Shown here: positions 23,041 to 31,689 of the stretch, piece after piece
How the letters are laid out: each line of letters opens with the position of its first letter
How positions within the stretch are numbered: the stretch's first letter is position 1
Assembly (NCBI GenBank): GCA_012516075.1
Contig: JAAYXE010000165.1
Span: forward strand, 16,708-80,707
Length of the DNA stretch: 64,000 nt
Reading direction: 5' to 3'
From: Chloroflexota bacterium
GTDB taxonomy: Bacteria > Chloroflexota > Anaerolineae > Anaerolineales > UBA4823
Translations under genes and position numbers: made by a program
Notes under the pieces: model-generated
The model's database searches: none
What the model saw: only the letters and a program-made list of their open reading frames with translations
What the model was told of the DNA's origin: nothing

Positions 23041-24927
23041 TTGGACACCTATCGCATTACGCAAAACCTGGATCCAGAACCTAATCGAGACCTGACCCAA
23101 CAGCTTCAGGCGGGCGAAACCCTGGCCGGCCGTTATCTGATCGACAGTGTGATCGGTGTCGGCGGGATGGGGGCTGTGTATCGCGCCCGCGACCTGCACT
23201 TCCCCAATGTTGTCAAGCTGGTCGCGGTCAAAGAGATGGTCAACCTGGCGCCAGACCCGATGGCCCGGGCAACCATCATCCGCAATTTCGAGCGCGAAGC
23301 CAACATTCTGGCCACCCTGGACCACCGGGCGATCCCCCGCATTTACGATTATTTCACCATCAATGAGCGTTCCTATCTGGTTCTGGAATACGTCAACGGC
23401 AAAGATCTGGAAGCCATCATCAACGAAAGACAGGAGCCGCTCAGCGAACTGCAGGTGGTCACCTGGGCCATAGAGCTCTGCGACGTGCTGCATTTCCTGC
23501 ACACGCTGAAGCCGGAACCGATTGTGTTCCGTGATATGAAACCTTCCAACGTAATGGTCAACCAGCAGGACCACATTGTGCTGGTTGATTTTGGGATCGC
23601 CAAAACCTTTCAAACCGGCCAGCGCGGAACCATGATCGGTACGGAGGGGTATTCACCGCCGGAACAGTACCGGGGCGAAGCCACCCCTCAGGCGGATATC
23701 TATGCCCTGGGAGCAACACTGCATCACCTGATGACCCGGCGCGATCCGCGCCTGGAAGCCCCTTTTTCCTTCGCCGAGCGCCCGATCCGCAAATACAATC
23801 CCAATATCTCTCCTGAGCTGGAGGCAGTGATCTTCAAAGCCCTGCAGTACAACCCGGAAGATCGTTTTCGCACCGCGGAGGAGATGAAGAAAGCTCTGCT
23901 GGCTGCAGCGAAGAAAACCGGTCTGCTGCCGCATGTCCCCTTCCCAACCGCCAGCACTGTCGAAGAGAATCAGATCCGGCCGGTCTGGACCTTCGAATGT
24001 GAAGACGAAATACGGGGGACGCCGCTGTTCCATGAAGGCATCGTTTACACAGGCTCTTATGATAACAATCTGTATGCCCTCTCGGCAGCCGATGGGGAGT
24101 TCCAGTGGAAATACCCGACGGAAGGGGGAATCGTCAGCCGCCCGGCAGCTTTCGAAGGACACGTTTACTTTGGTTCTGAGGACACCCGTCTCTATGTAAT
24201 CACCGCTCGCGGCGGCCGCATCAACTGGACACACTACACCCGGGGACCTGTCCGCTCTTCGCCGACCATTGCCGAAGGACATGTCTTTATCGGCTCGGAT
24301 GATGGCTATCTGCATGCACTAAACGCCGCCACCGGGCGGCTGGTCTGGAGCACCGATGCAGGCAGCGCCATCCGCTCCACGCCGCTGGTTTTCCATGAAA
24401 ACGTCTACTTTGGCACCCAGAGCGGTGAGTTCTACTGCCTGAATTTCAACGGATCGATCCGCTGGCGCTTCAGCGCCAAACGCGCGATCACATCCTCGCC
24501 GGTCATTTCGCAGGGGATCGTTTATTTTGGGTCGGTCGACTCTACCCTCTACGCACTGGACTGCAAGTCCGGCTGGGTGATATGGCGCTACCGGTTCGAA
24601 AAACCATCCATCTCTACACCCTGCATCCACGACAATTTGCTGTTCACCGGCGCAACGGATGGGAACATCTATTGTATTGACGCCAGTACTGCGAAAGAGG
24701 TGTGGCGCTTCACGACAGAGCATCAGGTTACAGGATCGCCCATTTTCTATAACGATTCGGTCTACTGTGGGTCTGTGGACGGACACCTGTACTGTCTGGA
24801 TTACCGCACAGGCCGCCTGAGGTGGAAGTTCATGACCGGCGGGCCAATTACTGGCACACCTGCTGTAAACGGCGATAAAATCTATATTGGTTCGCTGGAT
24901 CATAAACTTTACGCCTTAACGGCCTGA
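23041..24927 (+). CDS. Soluble Ser/Thr protein kinase with C-terminal PQQ-type beta-propeller
   Basis: 628 residues from a TTG start preceded by GAGAGGG. The kinase domain (about 28-295) has glycine loop GVGGMGAVY, Lys64 in VAVKEM, DFGIAK, and GYSPPEQYRGEA. The catalytic loop reads FRDMKPSN at 163-170, with Phe in place of the usual His. From about 315 to the end there are eight repeats of the form Y-GS-D--LYAL---G--W (for example GSYDNNLYAL, GSVDSTLYAL, GSLDHKLYAL), giving an eight-bladed PQQ-type propeller. No membrane helix separates the two parts and there is no signal peptide, so the propeller should be cytoplasmic. First gene of an operon with a PP2C phosphatase and an FHA protein. Confidence 0.95.
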   Translation: MDTYRITQNLDPEPNRDLTQQLQAGETLAGRYLIDSVIGVGGMGAVYRARDLHFPNVVKLVAVKEMVNLAPDPMARATIIRNFEREANILATLDHRAIPRIYDYFTINERSYLVLEYVNGKDLEAIINERQEPLSELQVVTWAIELCDVLHFLHTLKPEPIVFRDMKPSNVMVNQQDHIVLVDFGIAKTFQTGQRGTMIGTEGYSPPEQYRGEATPQADIYALGATLHHLMTRRDPRLEAPFSFAERPIRKYNPNISPELEAVIFKALQYNPEDRFRTAEEMKKALLAAAKKTGLLPHVPFPTASTVEENQIRPVWTFECEDEIRGTPLFHEGIVYTGSYDNNLYALSAADGEFQWKYPTEGGIVSRPAAFEGHVYFGSEDTRLYVITARGGRINWTHYTRGPVRSSPTIAEGHVFIGSDDGYLHALNAATGRLVWSTDAGSAIRSTPLVFHENVYFGTQSGEFYCLNFNGSIRWRFSAKRAITSSPVISQGIVYFGSVDSTLYALDCKSGWVIWRYRFEKPSISTPCIHDNLLFTGATDGNIYCIDASTAKEVWRFTTEHQVTGSPIFYNDSVYCGSVDGHLYCLDYRTGRLRWKFMTGGPITGTPAVNGDKIYIGSLDHKLYALTA

Positions 24928-24940
24928 TGCGGAGAAATGG

Positions 24941-25858
24941 ATGTCTGGTTTCTGGCAAAAGATATTCGAGCGTTTTAAACGCCAATCGCGGGATGCCCCC
25001 ACCCCACCGCCATCCACGGAAAGTGAAGCACCGGTTGCGGCCGAATCTGAAACCCCAGCCGCCGGTGCAGGCAGCGGTGAAGTTGATCCACCCCAGCTCC
25101 TCGCAGCCTGTGCCCAGTCCGTCGGGCTGCTGCGCGACCACAATGAAGACTCCATGTTCATGCTCTCAACAACCATCACCGGCAGTGATGAACAGCTCCC
25201 ATTTGGACTGTACATCGTTGCCGATGGCATGGGGGGGCACAGCAATGGAGAAGTGGCCAGCAGCATCGCCGTTCGCACCGTAGCACACCGGGTAATCGAG
25301 CGGCTGTACACGCCCCTCCTCAAGTCGCCAGGAAGTTCACCGGAGGTCTCGATCCAGGAGGTGATGCAGGAGAGCACCCTGGAAGCCCACGAGATCATCA
25401 CCAGAGAAGCACCGGGCGGCGGCACGACCTTAACAGCAGCCCTGATCCTGGGCAGCCAGATGACCATCACCCATGTCGGTGACAGCCGGGCCTGTTACAT
25501 CTCTCCCCAGGGTGAGCTGAAGGTTCTTACTCGCGATCATTCCCTTGTTCAGCGGCTCGTAGAGTTGAAGCAGCTTTCACCCGAGGAGGCCGCTATCCAC
25601 CCGCAGCGCAACGTACTCTACCGGGCGCTTGGTCAGGGCGAGCCGCTGGAACCAGACATTCAGACCTTTCCCCTGCCCGAGGGCGGCAGTTTGCTGATTT
25701 GCTCCGATGGGCTGTGGGGAGCTGCACCGGAAAACGAGATCACGCAAAGCGCCCTGCACATCTCTTCCCCTCTGGAAGCCTGCCAGCGGATGGTCGACTC
25801 CGCAAACCAGGCTGGTGGTCCGGACAATATCAGCGTAATCCTGGTTCGCCTGCCGTAG
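24941..25858 (+). CDS. PP2C-family Ser/Thr protein phosphatase
   Basis: 305 residues. Metal-dependent PPM/PP2C phosphatase with [70 protein letters not shown] and [11 protein letters not shown], so all acidic metal ligands are present. An N-terminal extension of about 60 residues is rich in Pro, Glu and Ala. It starts 13 bases after the kinase stop and ends ten bases before the DnaJ-vWA-FHA gene. Expected to reverse phosphorylation made by the neighbouring kinase. Confidence 0.95.
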   Translation: MSGFWQKIFERFKRQSRDAPTPPPSTESEAPVAAESETPAAGAGSGEVDPPQLLAACAQSVGLLRDHNEDSMFMLSTTITGSDEQLPFGLYIVADGMGGHSNGEVASSIAVRTVAHRVIERLYTPLLKSPGSSPEVSIQEVMQESTLEAHEIITREAPGGGTTLTAALILGSQMTITHVGDSRACYISPQGELKVLTRDHSLVQRLVELKQLSPEEAAIHPQRNVLYRALGQGEPLEPDIQTFPLPEGGSLLICSDGLWGAAPENEITQSALHISSPLEACQRMVDSANQAGGPDNISVILVRLP

Positions 25859-25868
25859 GCCTACCCAC

Positions 25869-27869
25869 ATGAGTCAAACCCTCACAACGCTGTATTCAAT
25901 TCTGGGCATCTCCCGTACGGCCAGTACGGAGGAAATCCGGCGGGCCTACCACCACGCGGCCCGCCACTATCACCCCGATGTGAATACACGCCCGGGTGAG
26001 ACGGAACTTTTCCTGCAGGCGCAGCAAGCATACGAAATTCTTTCAGATCCCCAGAAGCGGGCCGCCTACGACGCAACCCTGCCCGCGATGGAGCCGTCCG
26101 ACTCTCCGGTACGGGTGCGCACCACGTACAGCCGGACCTTTCTCCCCGTCCTGGATGCACCCCAGCTGGTCTATGCGCTCCTGGAGTTTACGCCGCCATT
26201 GCCAGACAGTCGGGCCAGCGCCTCCAGAACAGCTCTCAACCTGGCTCTGGTGCTGGATCATTCGACCTCCATGCAGGGCGCGCGTATCCAGGCCGTGAAA
26301 GCAGCCGCACTGGAGTTAATCGGCCAGCTCAGCCCGCAGGACATACTCTCGGTCATCGTCTTTAACGACCGGGCCGAGACCCTGTTATCTGGCGCCGTTC
26401 AGGCGGAATCGAAAGACATTGCAGCCCGCATTAACCACATTGAAGCAGGGGGCGGAACAGAAATTTACCGCGGGCTTGCCGCCGGGTATGCCGAACTTCG
26501 CCGCCACTTGAGTCCTGAAAGAGTCAACCATCTGATTCTGCTGACCGATGGCCGCACCTATGGAGATGAAGCAGCCTGCCTGGAGCTGGCTGAACAGGCA
26601 GCCAGAACCGGTGTAGGTATCAGCGGGATTGGGTTTGGCAGCGAATGGAACGATATTTTTCTTGACGAGCTGTGTGCCAGGACCGGCTGCAGTGCAGATT
26701 TCATCCTGCATCCGTCCAGTCTTAAAGGCTATCTGGCCAAAAAATTTAAGGACTTAAGCCTGGATAACGCCGGGCGGGTAGAACTTACCCTGGGGCCGCT
26801 GCCGGATGTGGAACTGACGGCCGTACAGCGCATCTGTCCGGATCCCGGTCCACTGCCGGTGAATTCACCGCTGACCCTTGGAAGAGTGCCGCGCGCGGGG
26901 AAGCTCTCTGTCCTGTTCGAATTCAAGCTCCAGCCACTGCACGGGATGACTGGTCAGGTTCATTTGCTCTCAGCCAGCGCTTCCATCCAGCCCCCCTCCG
27001 GCCAGGCGGCCTCCCTCTGGATTGAGCTGGAACGACCACTGGGAGAAAGCGACCAGCCTGAGCACCCTCCGCAGGAGATCCTGCAGGCTGTCTCCCAGCT
27101 CACCATGCACCGCCTGCAAGAACAGGCCCGCCGCAGCGTCGCCGAGGGCGATATCAGCGCCGGGACACGGCATCTTCAGGCCCTGGCCACGCACCTGCTG
27201 GCCGGCGGCGCGCAGAGCCTGGCTGACGATGTATTCAGAGAGACCGTCCATCTTCAGAAATATCGCGATTACAGCCAGACAGGCGCCAAGCAGATTAAAT
27301 ACGGAACACGGGCCCTGATCCTGCCTTCCATACCCTCACTGGATCAGGATGCTGTTCCGCTGCCGGAATGCCAGCATCAGGAACCTGCTGGTGCACTGTT
27401 CTGCAGTTCCTGCGGTATCCGGCTTGACCAGGTCAGGCAGCAGCCGTCCTCCGAGAACACTGCGGCAGCAGCTGAACAATCTGGCCACGCTCTCGACTCC
27501 CCGGATTTATTTATTGCGCTTAAAATGATAGAAGCTGACGTTGTTCTTCCGGTGGCCGGTCAGTCAGAGATCACACTGGGGAGGATCAGCGAGGGCCAGC
27601 CGTTTATTCCCGATATCGATCTGGGACCTTATCGGGCTTTCGAGGCCGGCGTCTCTCGCCTGCATGCAGCCCTGCAGATCGAAGATCAAAAGCTCTACAT
27701 TGTAGATCTTGGCTCCGCCAATGGAACCCGGATCAACGATAAAAAGATCAAACCCCACCAGCCGCATCCTCTCCACAATGGAGATGTGTGCACATTCGGA
27801 CGGTTAAAAGTTCAAATCCTTTTCCAATTATCCACTCAGAACGAGGCTCAACAATGCCCTTCACATTAG
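25869..27869 (+). CDS. DnaJ - vWA - zinc ribbon - FHA fusion protein
   Basis: 666 residues with four recognisable parts. Residues 5-70 form a J-domain: [20 protein letters not shown], then HPD in HYHPDVN, then [16 protein letters not shown]. The von Willebrand A domain begins near 123, with an intact MIDAS DHSTS at 130-134 and later [11 protein letters not shown] short ribbon at 501-515 has Cys501, His503, Cys512 and Cys515 (CQH, FCSSC). The C-terminal FHA domain (about 555-655) has LGR, SRLHAAL and [10 protein letters not shown], the phosphothreonine-binding residues. The J-domain implies DnaK recruitment and the FHA implies binding to a phosphorylated partner, probably a product of the adjacent kinase. 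I do not know a named protein with this architecture. Confidence 0.93.
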   Translation: MSQTLTTLYSILGISRTASTEEIRRAYHHAARHYHPDVNTRPGETELFLQAQQAYEILSDPQKRAAYDATLPAMEPSDSPVRVRTTYSRTFLPVLDAPQLVYALLEFTPPLPDSRASASRTALNLALVLDHSTSMQGARIQAVKAAALELIGQLSPQDILSVIVFNDRAETLLSGAVQAESKDIAARINHIEAGGGTEIYRGLAAGYAELRRHLSPERVNHLILLTDGRTYGDEAACLELAEQAARTGVGISGIGFGSEWNDIFLDELCARTGCSADFILHPSSLKGYLAKKFKDLSLDNAGRVELTLGPLPDVELTAVQRICPDPGPLPVNSPLTLGRVPRAGKLSVLFEFKLQPLHGMTGQVHLLSASASIQPPSGQAASLWIELERPLGESDQPEHPPQEILQAVSQLTMHRLQEQARRSVAEGDISAGTRHLQALATHLLAGGAQSLADDVFRETVHLQKYRDYSQTGAKQIKYGTRALILPSIPSLDQDAVPLPECQHQEPAGALFCSSCGIRLDQVRQQPSSENTAAAAEQSGHALDSPDLFIALKMIEADVVLPVAGQSEITLGRISEGQPFIPDIDLGPYRAFEAGVSRLHAALQIEDQKLYIVDLGSANGTRINDKKIKPHQPHPLHNGDVCTFGRLKVQILFQLSTQNEAQQCPSH

Positions 27870-28096
27870 TCCTGCATATCCAAAATTCTGACCCTGTCGT
27901 TGGTGAGGTGGACGAATTACCTTCCCCGTCTGATACAATGATTCTGGTAAAAAACCCGCGAAAAATAGATGGGAAAGACCTGCCGTTTCTGGACGAAAAC
28001 GCTGTGTCTGTTTACTGGCCCATCGATCGCCTGAACTTCATTGAGGTGCTGAGTGACGGGGAGGAGGAAGAAATCATTGGCTTTGTGAGGGAGTGA
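27854..28096 (+). CDS. Small acidic conserved-looking protein
   Basis: 80 residues, unrecognised. Acidic, no membrane helix, with short beta-strand-like segments ([35 protein letters not shown]) and an acidic run SDGEEEEI near the end. Start ATG 27854 has GAGG upstream and overlaps the end of the FHA gene by 16 bases. It lies five bases before the OmpR-type regulator. This tight spacing on both sides supports a real gene in the signalling operon. It might be a small adaptor; that is a guess. Confidence 0.75.
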   Translation: MPFTLVLHIQNSDPVVGEVDELPSPSDTMILVKNPRKIDGKDLPFLDENAVSVYWPIDRLNFIEVLSDGEEEEIIGFVRE

Positions 28097-28100
28097 TTCC

Positions 28101-28850
28101 ATGACAGATGCCCCGATCAGAGACCGCCATATCCTGGTGGTTGACGATGAAGAGCGCATGGTGCGCTTTATCCGCCTGAATCTTGAACATGATGGCTTTC
28201 GCGTGAGTGAGGCCTTCAATGGTACGCAGGCCATTGAAAAGGTGCGCAACAACCTGCCTGATCTGGTCCTGCTGGATGTCATGATGCCGGATATCGACGG
28301 GTTTGAAGTGCTCAAAATTATCCGGGAGGTCTCCCAGGTTCCGGTGATTATGCTCACCGCCAAAGGCGAAGAAGACGACCGCGTACGCGGCCTGGAACTG
28401 GGAGCCGATGATTACATTACCAAGCCGTTCAGTCCGCGCGAGCTTACCAGCAGGGTGCGCGCAGTTCTGCGCCGTACAGAAAGTGCAGCCGGACAGACAC
28501 ATGGCTTAATCGAGGTGGACGACCGGTTGAAGCTCGACTTCGACCGTCGCGAAGTGTGGGTCGATGGAAAGCTGGTCCAGCTGCGGCCGACGGAATACCG
28601 CCTGCTGTATCATCTGGTGCAGAATGCCGGCTGGGTGGTCACTCACGACCAGCTGCTGGCAAAGGTATGGGGATACGAATACCGGGACGAACCCCACTAC
28701 GTGCGCCTGTACATCAACTACTTACGCAAGAAGCTGGAAGAAGATCCATCCAACCCGAAATACATCCTGACCGAACGGGGTGTGGGCTACCGGTTTGTGG
28801 ATTTTCGCCGCCAGAAAAACCCTGAAAGTGAAGGCAGCGCGCAGTCGTGA
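28101..28850 (+). CDS. OmpR/PhoB-family response regulator
   Basis: 249 residues. Receiver domain with the acidic pair LVVDDEERM, phospho-acceptor Asp59 in [13 protein letters not shown], Thr in [10 protein letters not shown], and Lys in [11 protein letters not shown]. The C-terminal winged helix has [17 protein letters not shown] and [22 protein letters not shown], then [12 protein letters not shown]. No histidine kinase is encoded nearby. It follows the kinase/phosphatase/FHA genes with no real gap, so phosphorylation or control by the Ser/Thr kinase is conceivable but not shown. Confidence 0.95.
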   Translation: MTDAPIRDRHILVVDDEERMVRFIRLNLEHDGFRVSEAFNGTQAIEKVRNNLPDLVLLDVMMPDIDGFEVLKIIREVSQVPVIMLTAKGEEDDRVRGLELGADDYITKPFSPRELTSRVRAVLRRTESAAGQTHGLIEVDDRLKLDFDRREVWVDGKLVQLRPTEYRLLYHLVQNAGWVVTHDQLLAKVWGYEYRDEPHYVRLYINYLRKKLEEDPSNPKYILTERGVGYRFVDFRRQKNPESEGSAQS

Positions 28851-28903
28851 GCCGCGCTTACATTCCGGACAATGATGGTCGGAACTGCACAGATTGTTTC
28901 CTC

Positions 28904-28932
28904 TTGCCAGTCCCGATTCTATAGGCTATACT
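28904..28932 (+). promoter_or_regulatory. Promoter of the NarL-type regulator gene
   Basis: TTGCCA (28904-28909) and TATACT (28927-28932) with a 17-base spacer, 20 bases before the start codon. Confidence 0.65.
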
Positions 28933-28952
28933 GCGAACCGGAGGAGTGATGA

Positions 28953-29609
28953 ATGGCAGTCAAACAACGCATTCTTTTAGTCGATGATCATGAGGTGGTT
29001 CGTCTGGGACTTAAGTCGCTGCTCGAACGCCACCCGAATTTTGAAGTTGTCGCCGAAGCGGGCACAGCTCGCGAGGCGGTGGAATGCGTTGAACAGTACC
29101 AGCCTGATGTGGTGGTAATGGACATCCGGCTGCCAGGCGGTTCGGGTATCGAGGCCTGTGAGGAAATAACCGAAAAATACCCCAACACCAAAGTGATCAT
29201 GCTGACCTCTTACGCTGAGGACGAGATGCTCTTCTCCGCGATCCGCGCCGGGGCGGCCGGTTATGTGCTCAAGCAAATCGGCGGTGAAGACCTGGTGCGG
29301 GCGATTGAAGCGGTCGGCCGCGGTGAAGCATTGCTTGATCCGGCGGTTACCCAGCGCATCTTCCAGGAAGTGCGTAAAGCGGCTAAAGAAGAAGAGGCAT
29401 CCGCCTTTTCAGCGCTGACCCAGCAGGAAAAACATGTGCTGCTGCTGGTATCGGAGGGAAAAACCAACCGGGAAATTGCCAAGTCGCTTTTCCTGGGTGA
29501 GGGCACAGTACGCAACTATGTGAGCAGCATTCTCTCCAAGCTCGGCGTCAGCAACCGGGCGGAAGCGGCTGCCTACGCAGTCGAGCATAACCTGAAAGAT
29601 TATCTCTAA
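28953..29609 (+). CDS. NarL/LuxR-family response regulator (DevR/LiaR-like)
   Basis: 218 residues. Receiver with [13 protein letters not shown], phospho-acceptor Asp57 in [22 protein letters not shown] and Lys in [11 protein letters not shown]. The C-terminal LuxR helix-turn-helix has [20 protein letters not shown] and [20 protein letters not shown]. It resembles DevR/DosR-type regulators in both domains. A strong GGAGGAG ribosome site and its own promoter precede it, so it is a separate transcription unit. No sensor kinase is adjacent. Confidence 0.95.
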   Translation: MAVKQRILLVDDHEVVRLGLKSLLERHPNFEVVAEAGTAREAVECVEQYQPDVVVMDIRLPGGSGIEACEEITEKYPNTKVIMLTSYAEDEMLFSAIRAGAAGYVLKQIGGEDLVRAIEAVGRGEALLDPAVTQRIFQEVRKAAKEEEASAFSALTQQEKHVLLLVSEGKTNREIAKSLFLGEGTVRNYVSSILSKLGVSNRAEAAAYAVEHNLKDYL

Positions 29610-29626
29610 TTTCCCTGGTTAAAATC

Positions 29627-29671
29627 AAAGCCCTGAGAGGATATAGCGATCAACTCTCAGGGCTTTTTTTT
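29627..29671 (+). terminator. Intrinsic terminator after the NarL-type regulator gene
   Basis: AAAGCCCTGAGAG (29627-29639) and CTCTCAGGGCTTT (29654-29666) form a perfect 13-base stem followed by a run of T. Confidence 0.92.
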
Positions 29672-29689
29672 ATTGATACAGCAGGAAAT

Positions 29690-30049
29690 TTACCGTGGAC
29701 GTGCATCGTACGCATTCCGGCATTCCGGACAGGGGCAGAGCAGACGCAAATATCTCCACGTGTAGATTCCGTAGTGATGTCCATCCTCCCAATGGGGGAT
29801 CAAACCGTAAGTGCCCGCAGCCTCCAGGTTCTGCAGGCGCGTGGCCGGTGTATCCTCATCAGGCCGGTTGAACACCTCCGGCTCAGGCTCCGCTCCCATC
29901 TTTTCATGCCCTCCACGGCACTCTGCACAGGGGCAGGCAAAGCGCAGCAGCGAAAAGCTGTATTCGCTCAGGTGTCCATCGCTCCACGTGATGCTCAAAA
30001 CGCGTTTCTGACGATCCGCGGTTACTCCAGTAGGTCGAAGCTCACTCAT
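29690..30049 (-). CDS. DUF971 family protein
   Basis: About 119 residues. The DUF971 (gamma-butyrobetaine hydroxylase N-terminal-like) fold is indicated by VLSITWSDGHLSEYSFSLLR, the CPCAECRG pair, LIPHWEDGHHYGIYTWRYLR and CPCPEC near the end. The paired cysteines suggest metal or Fe-S binding; members have been linked to Fe-S proteins and to Mrp fusions (family knowledge). Start chosen at ATG 30049 with AGAGGA four bases upstream. An ATG at 30070 that overlaps the preceding stop is the alternative. Last gene of a three-gene minus-strand cluster. Confidence 0.86.
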   Translation of the reverse strand: MSELRPTGVTADRQKRVLSITWSDGHLSEYSFSLLRFACPCAECRGGHEKMGAEPEPEVFNRPDEDTPATRLQNLEAAGTYGLIPHWEDGHHYGIYTWRYLRLLCPCPECRNAYDARPR

Positions 30050-30069
30050 GAAGTCCTCTTTTCTGCTCA

Positions 30070-30555
30070 TCAGGGTTCTGGAACTACGTCCAGATAGTTG
30101 GATACTGCCCAGCCGCGGCGAGATTCATCCTCCACACCAACCAGATACCACCAGGTGAAGTCATCCGCATCGACAGGGCCATCGCGCACCTGAAATATTT
30201 CCCCTTCGGCGCCCAGCAGACGTACATCTGAAGTCAACCCCGGGTCGATACGCAGCCGGAGTCCGTCTCCACCCGTCCCTGTAACGACCACATAGGCATC
30301 CAGGTGGATATCACCCTCGGGCAGAGGGGTTGCATCTCCTGCGGCAGCATTCGGGTCAACCTGAGGTGGGGCTGCTGTGGGCAGCGGAGCGGTGGCCGAG
30401 GCGGCCGGCAGCACGTTCAACACGGCGGTTGAAGGAGGCAGTGGGGTTGGTTCCGGGCGGGATATCCAGACAAGGACAGCGGTCAAAATCACCAGCAGCA
30501 CAGCCACGATAAATGCGCCGCCCATGACCAGAGGGGTTAACACCGTTCGAGACAT
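30070..30555 (-). CDS. Membrane-anchored SH3-like domain protein
   Basis: 161 residues. One N-terminal membrane helix (FIVAVLLVILTAVLVWI) is followed by a Pro/Ala/Thr-rich linker. A compact domain has LRLRIDPGLTSDVRLLGAEG, FQVRDGP, WWYLVGVEDESRRGWAVSNY and LDVVP, the pattern of bacterial SH3 (SH3_3) domains that bind cell-wall material. The domain should be extracytoplasmic. Start ATG has AGAGGTGAA immediately upstream. It lies between DUF971 and the lipid-kinase gene on the same strand. Confidence 0.82.
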   Translation of the reverse strand: MSRTVLTPLVMGGAFIVAVLLVILTAVLVWISRPEPTPLPPSTAVLNVLPAASATAPLPTAAPPQVDPNAAAGDATPLPEGDIHLDAYVVVTGTGGDGLRLRIDPGLTSDVRLLGAEGEIFQVRDGPVDADDFTWWYLVGVEDESRRGWAVSNYLDVVPEP

Positions 30556-30614
30556 TTCACCTCTCTGCGATTTCTGGCCCCGCCCTCCTGCGCGTCACAC
30601 TCACAACCACAGGA

Positions 30615-31568
30615 TCATGACCCATCATCCCCTCCTGAAAACAACTGGAGAGGCGTCTCTTTCGGGACCAGGACTTTGAGTGCTTTCCGGCGGACCTCGA
30701 GGAACACTTCTTCCTGAGCATCCACCTTTTCTCCATCCACCTGAATATAAACCGGGGATGATGAGGAAATGCGTGCCTTCCGAAACGGAAGCCTGAGCGC
30801 CCGGTCTGAATCCAGATGGCGGCCGTAAAACATATCCAGGGCGATCTGAACCGTTTCTCCCAGGGTCTCGCCTTTAAACAACCACAGGTCCATTATGCCA
30901 TCATCCAGGCGCGCTTCGGGCGAGAGCTGGACCAGACCGCCGGCGTAAAGATGAATATTACTGACCACGGCAAGCAAAAAATGGTCTTCCACACAGTGAT
31001 CGTCCGCTTCCACCCGCAGGTTTGTCCCGCGCCAGAAGCCCGCGTTCCAGATCGCCGAGGCGGTGTAATGCACCACAGAAAAATGTTTCTCCCACTGTGT
31101 GCGGGGTTCGATCCGGTGCACAATGAACGCATCCAGCCCGATCCCCGCCCATAGCAGAAATGGACGCCCGCTGCACAGGCCGACATCCACATGGCAGATC
31201 CGCCCATCCACCAGCGCTTGTGCGCTCATTTCAATCGCTTTCTTGCGATCCAGCGTGATCCCCGGGAGCCCCAGTTCCTGTGCCCATACATTGGCGGTAC
31301 CAGCTGGAAGTACGCCCAGGGCAGTCGGCCCGTTCACAAGTCCCGGGATCGCCTGGTTGACGGATCCATCCCCGCCAACGACAAAAAAAGCATCCATTTC
31401 CCGGGCAGATGCTTCTTCGGCAAAGCGGGTGATTTGCTCCCCGCTTTCTACGTACCGCTGTTCAATTTCCCAGCCGTGCGAGGCCAGAATTTCTGCAGCC
31501 CGTGCGGCCAGAATTCCCGAAGGGAAGCGTCCGGCAGCCGGGTTATATACCAGATATGCACGAGCCAT
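30615..31568 (-). CDS. Diacylglycerol-kinase-like lipid kinase (YegS/DgkB family)
   Basis: 317 residues. ATP-NAD/DAGK fold: YNPAAGRFPSG, the nucleotide-binding FFVVGGDGSVNQAI (GGDG), ALGVLPAGTANVWAQELGLP, and a C-terminal beta-sandwich with ARLDDGIMDLWLFKG and VYIQVDGEKVDAQ. Members phosphorylate diacylglycerol or related lipids at the membrane. The last of these segments is the usual D-G-E loop. ATG at 31568 with AGGA upstream. Divergent from the third Ser/Thr kinase gene. Confidence 0.92.
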   Translation of the reverse strand: MARAYLVYNPAAGRFPSGILAARAAEILASHGWEIEQRYVESGEQITRFAEEASAREMDAFFVVGGDGSVNQAIPGLVNGPTALGVLPAGTANVWAQELGLPGITLDRKKAIEMSAQALVDGRICHVDVGLCSGRPFLLWAGIGLDAFIVHRIEPRTQWEKHFSVVHYTASAIWNAGFWRGTNLRVEADDHCVEDHFLLAVVSNIHLYAGGLVQLSPEARLDDGIMDLWLFKGETLGETVQIALDMFYGRHLDSDRALRLPFRKARISSSSPVYIQVDGEKVDAQEEVFLEVRRKALKVLVPKETPLQLFSGGDDGS

Positions 31569-31625
31569 TAGCGATTCCTGCCGGTCCTTTCGCCGCCTGC
31601 TCCAGGGGTGGGAGATCTTTCAAGA

Positions 31626-31655
31626 TTGTACTCGAGTTTACATGTTTGATATAGT
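31626..31655 (+). promoter_or_regulatory. Candidate promoter of the third kinase gene
   Basis: TTGTAC (31626-31631) and TATAGT (31650-31655) with an 18-base spacer, in an AT-rich patch within the divergent gap. An alternative -10 is TACAAT at 31655-31660. Confidence 0.4.
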
Positions 31656-31689
31656 ACAATTTGAGCTACTTATTTGATGAGATCGCCTG

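Noticed and set aside
23990..24927. PQQ repeats read as an alcohol dehydrogenase
   Set aside because: The repeats are fused to a kinase and lack the Cys-Cys and cofactor residues of quinoprotein dehydrogenases.
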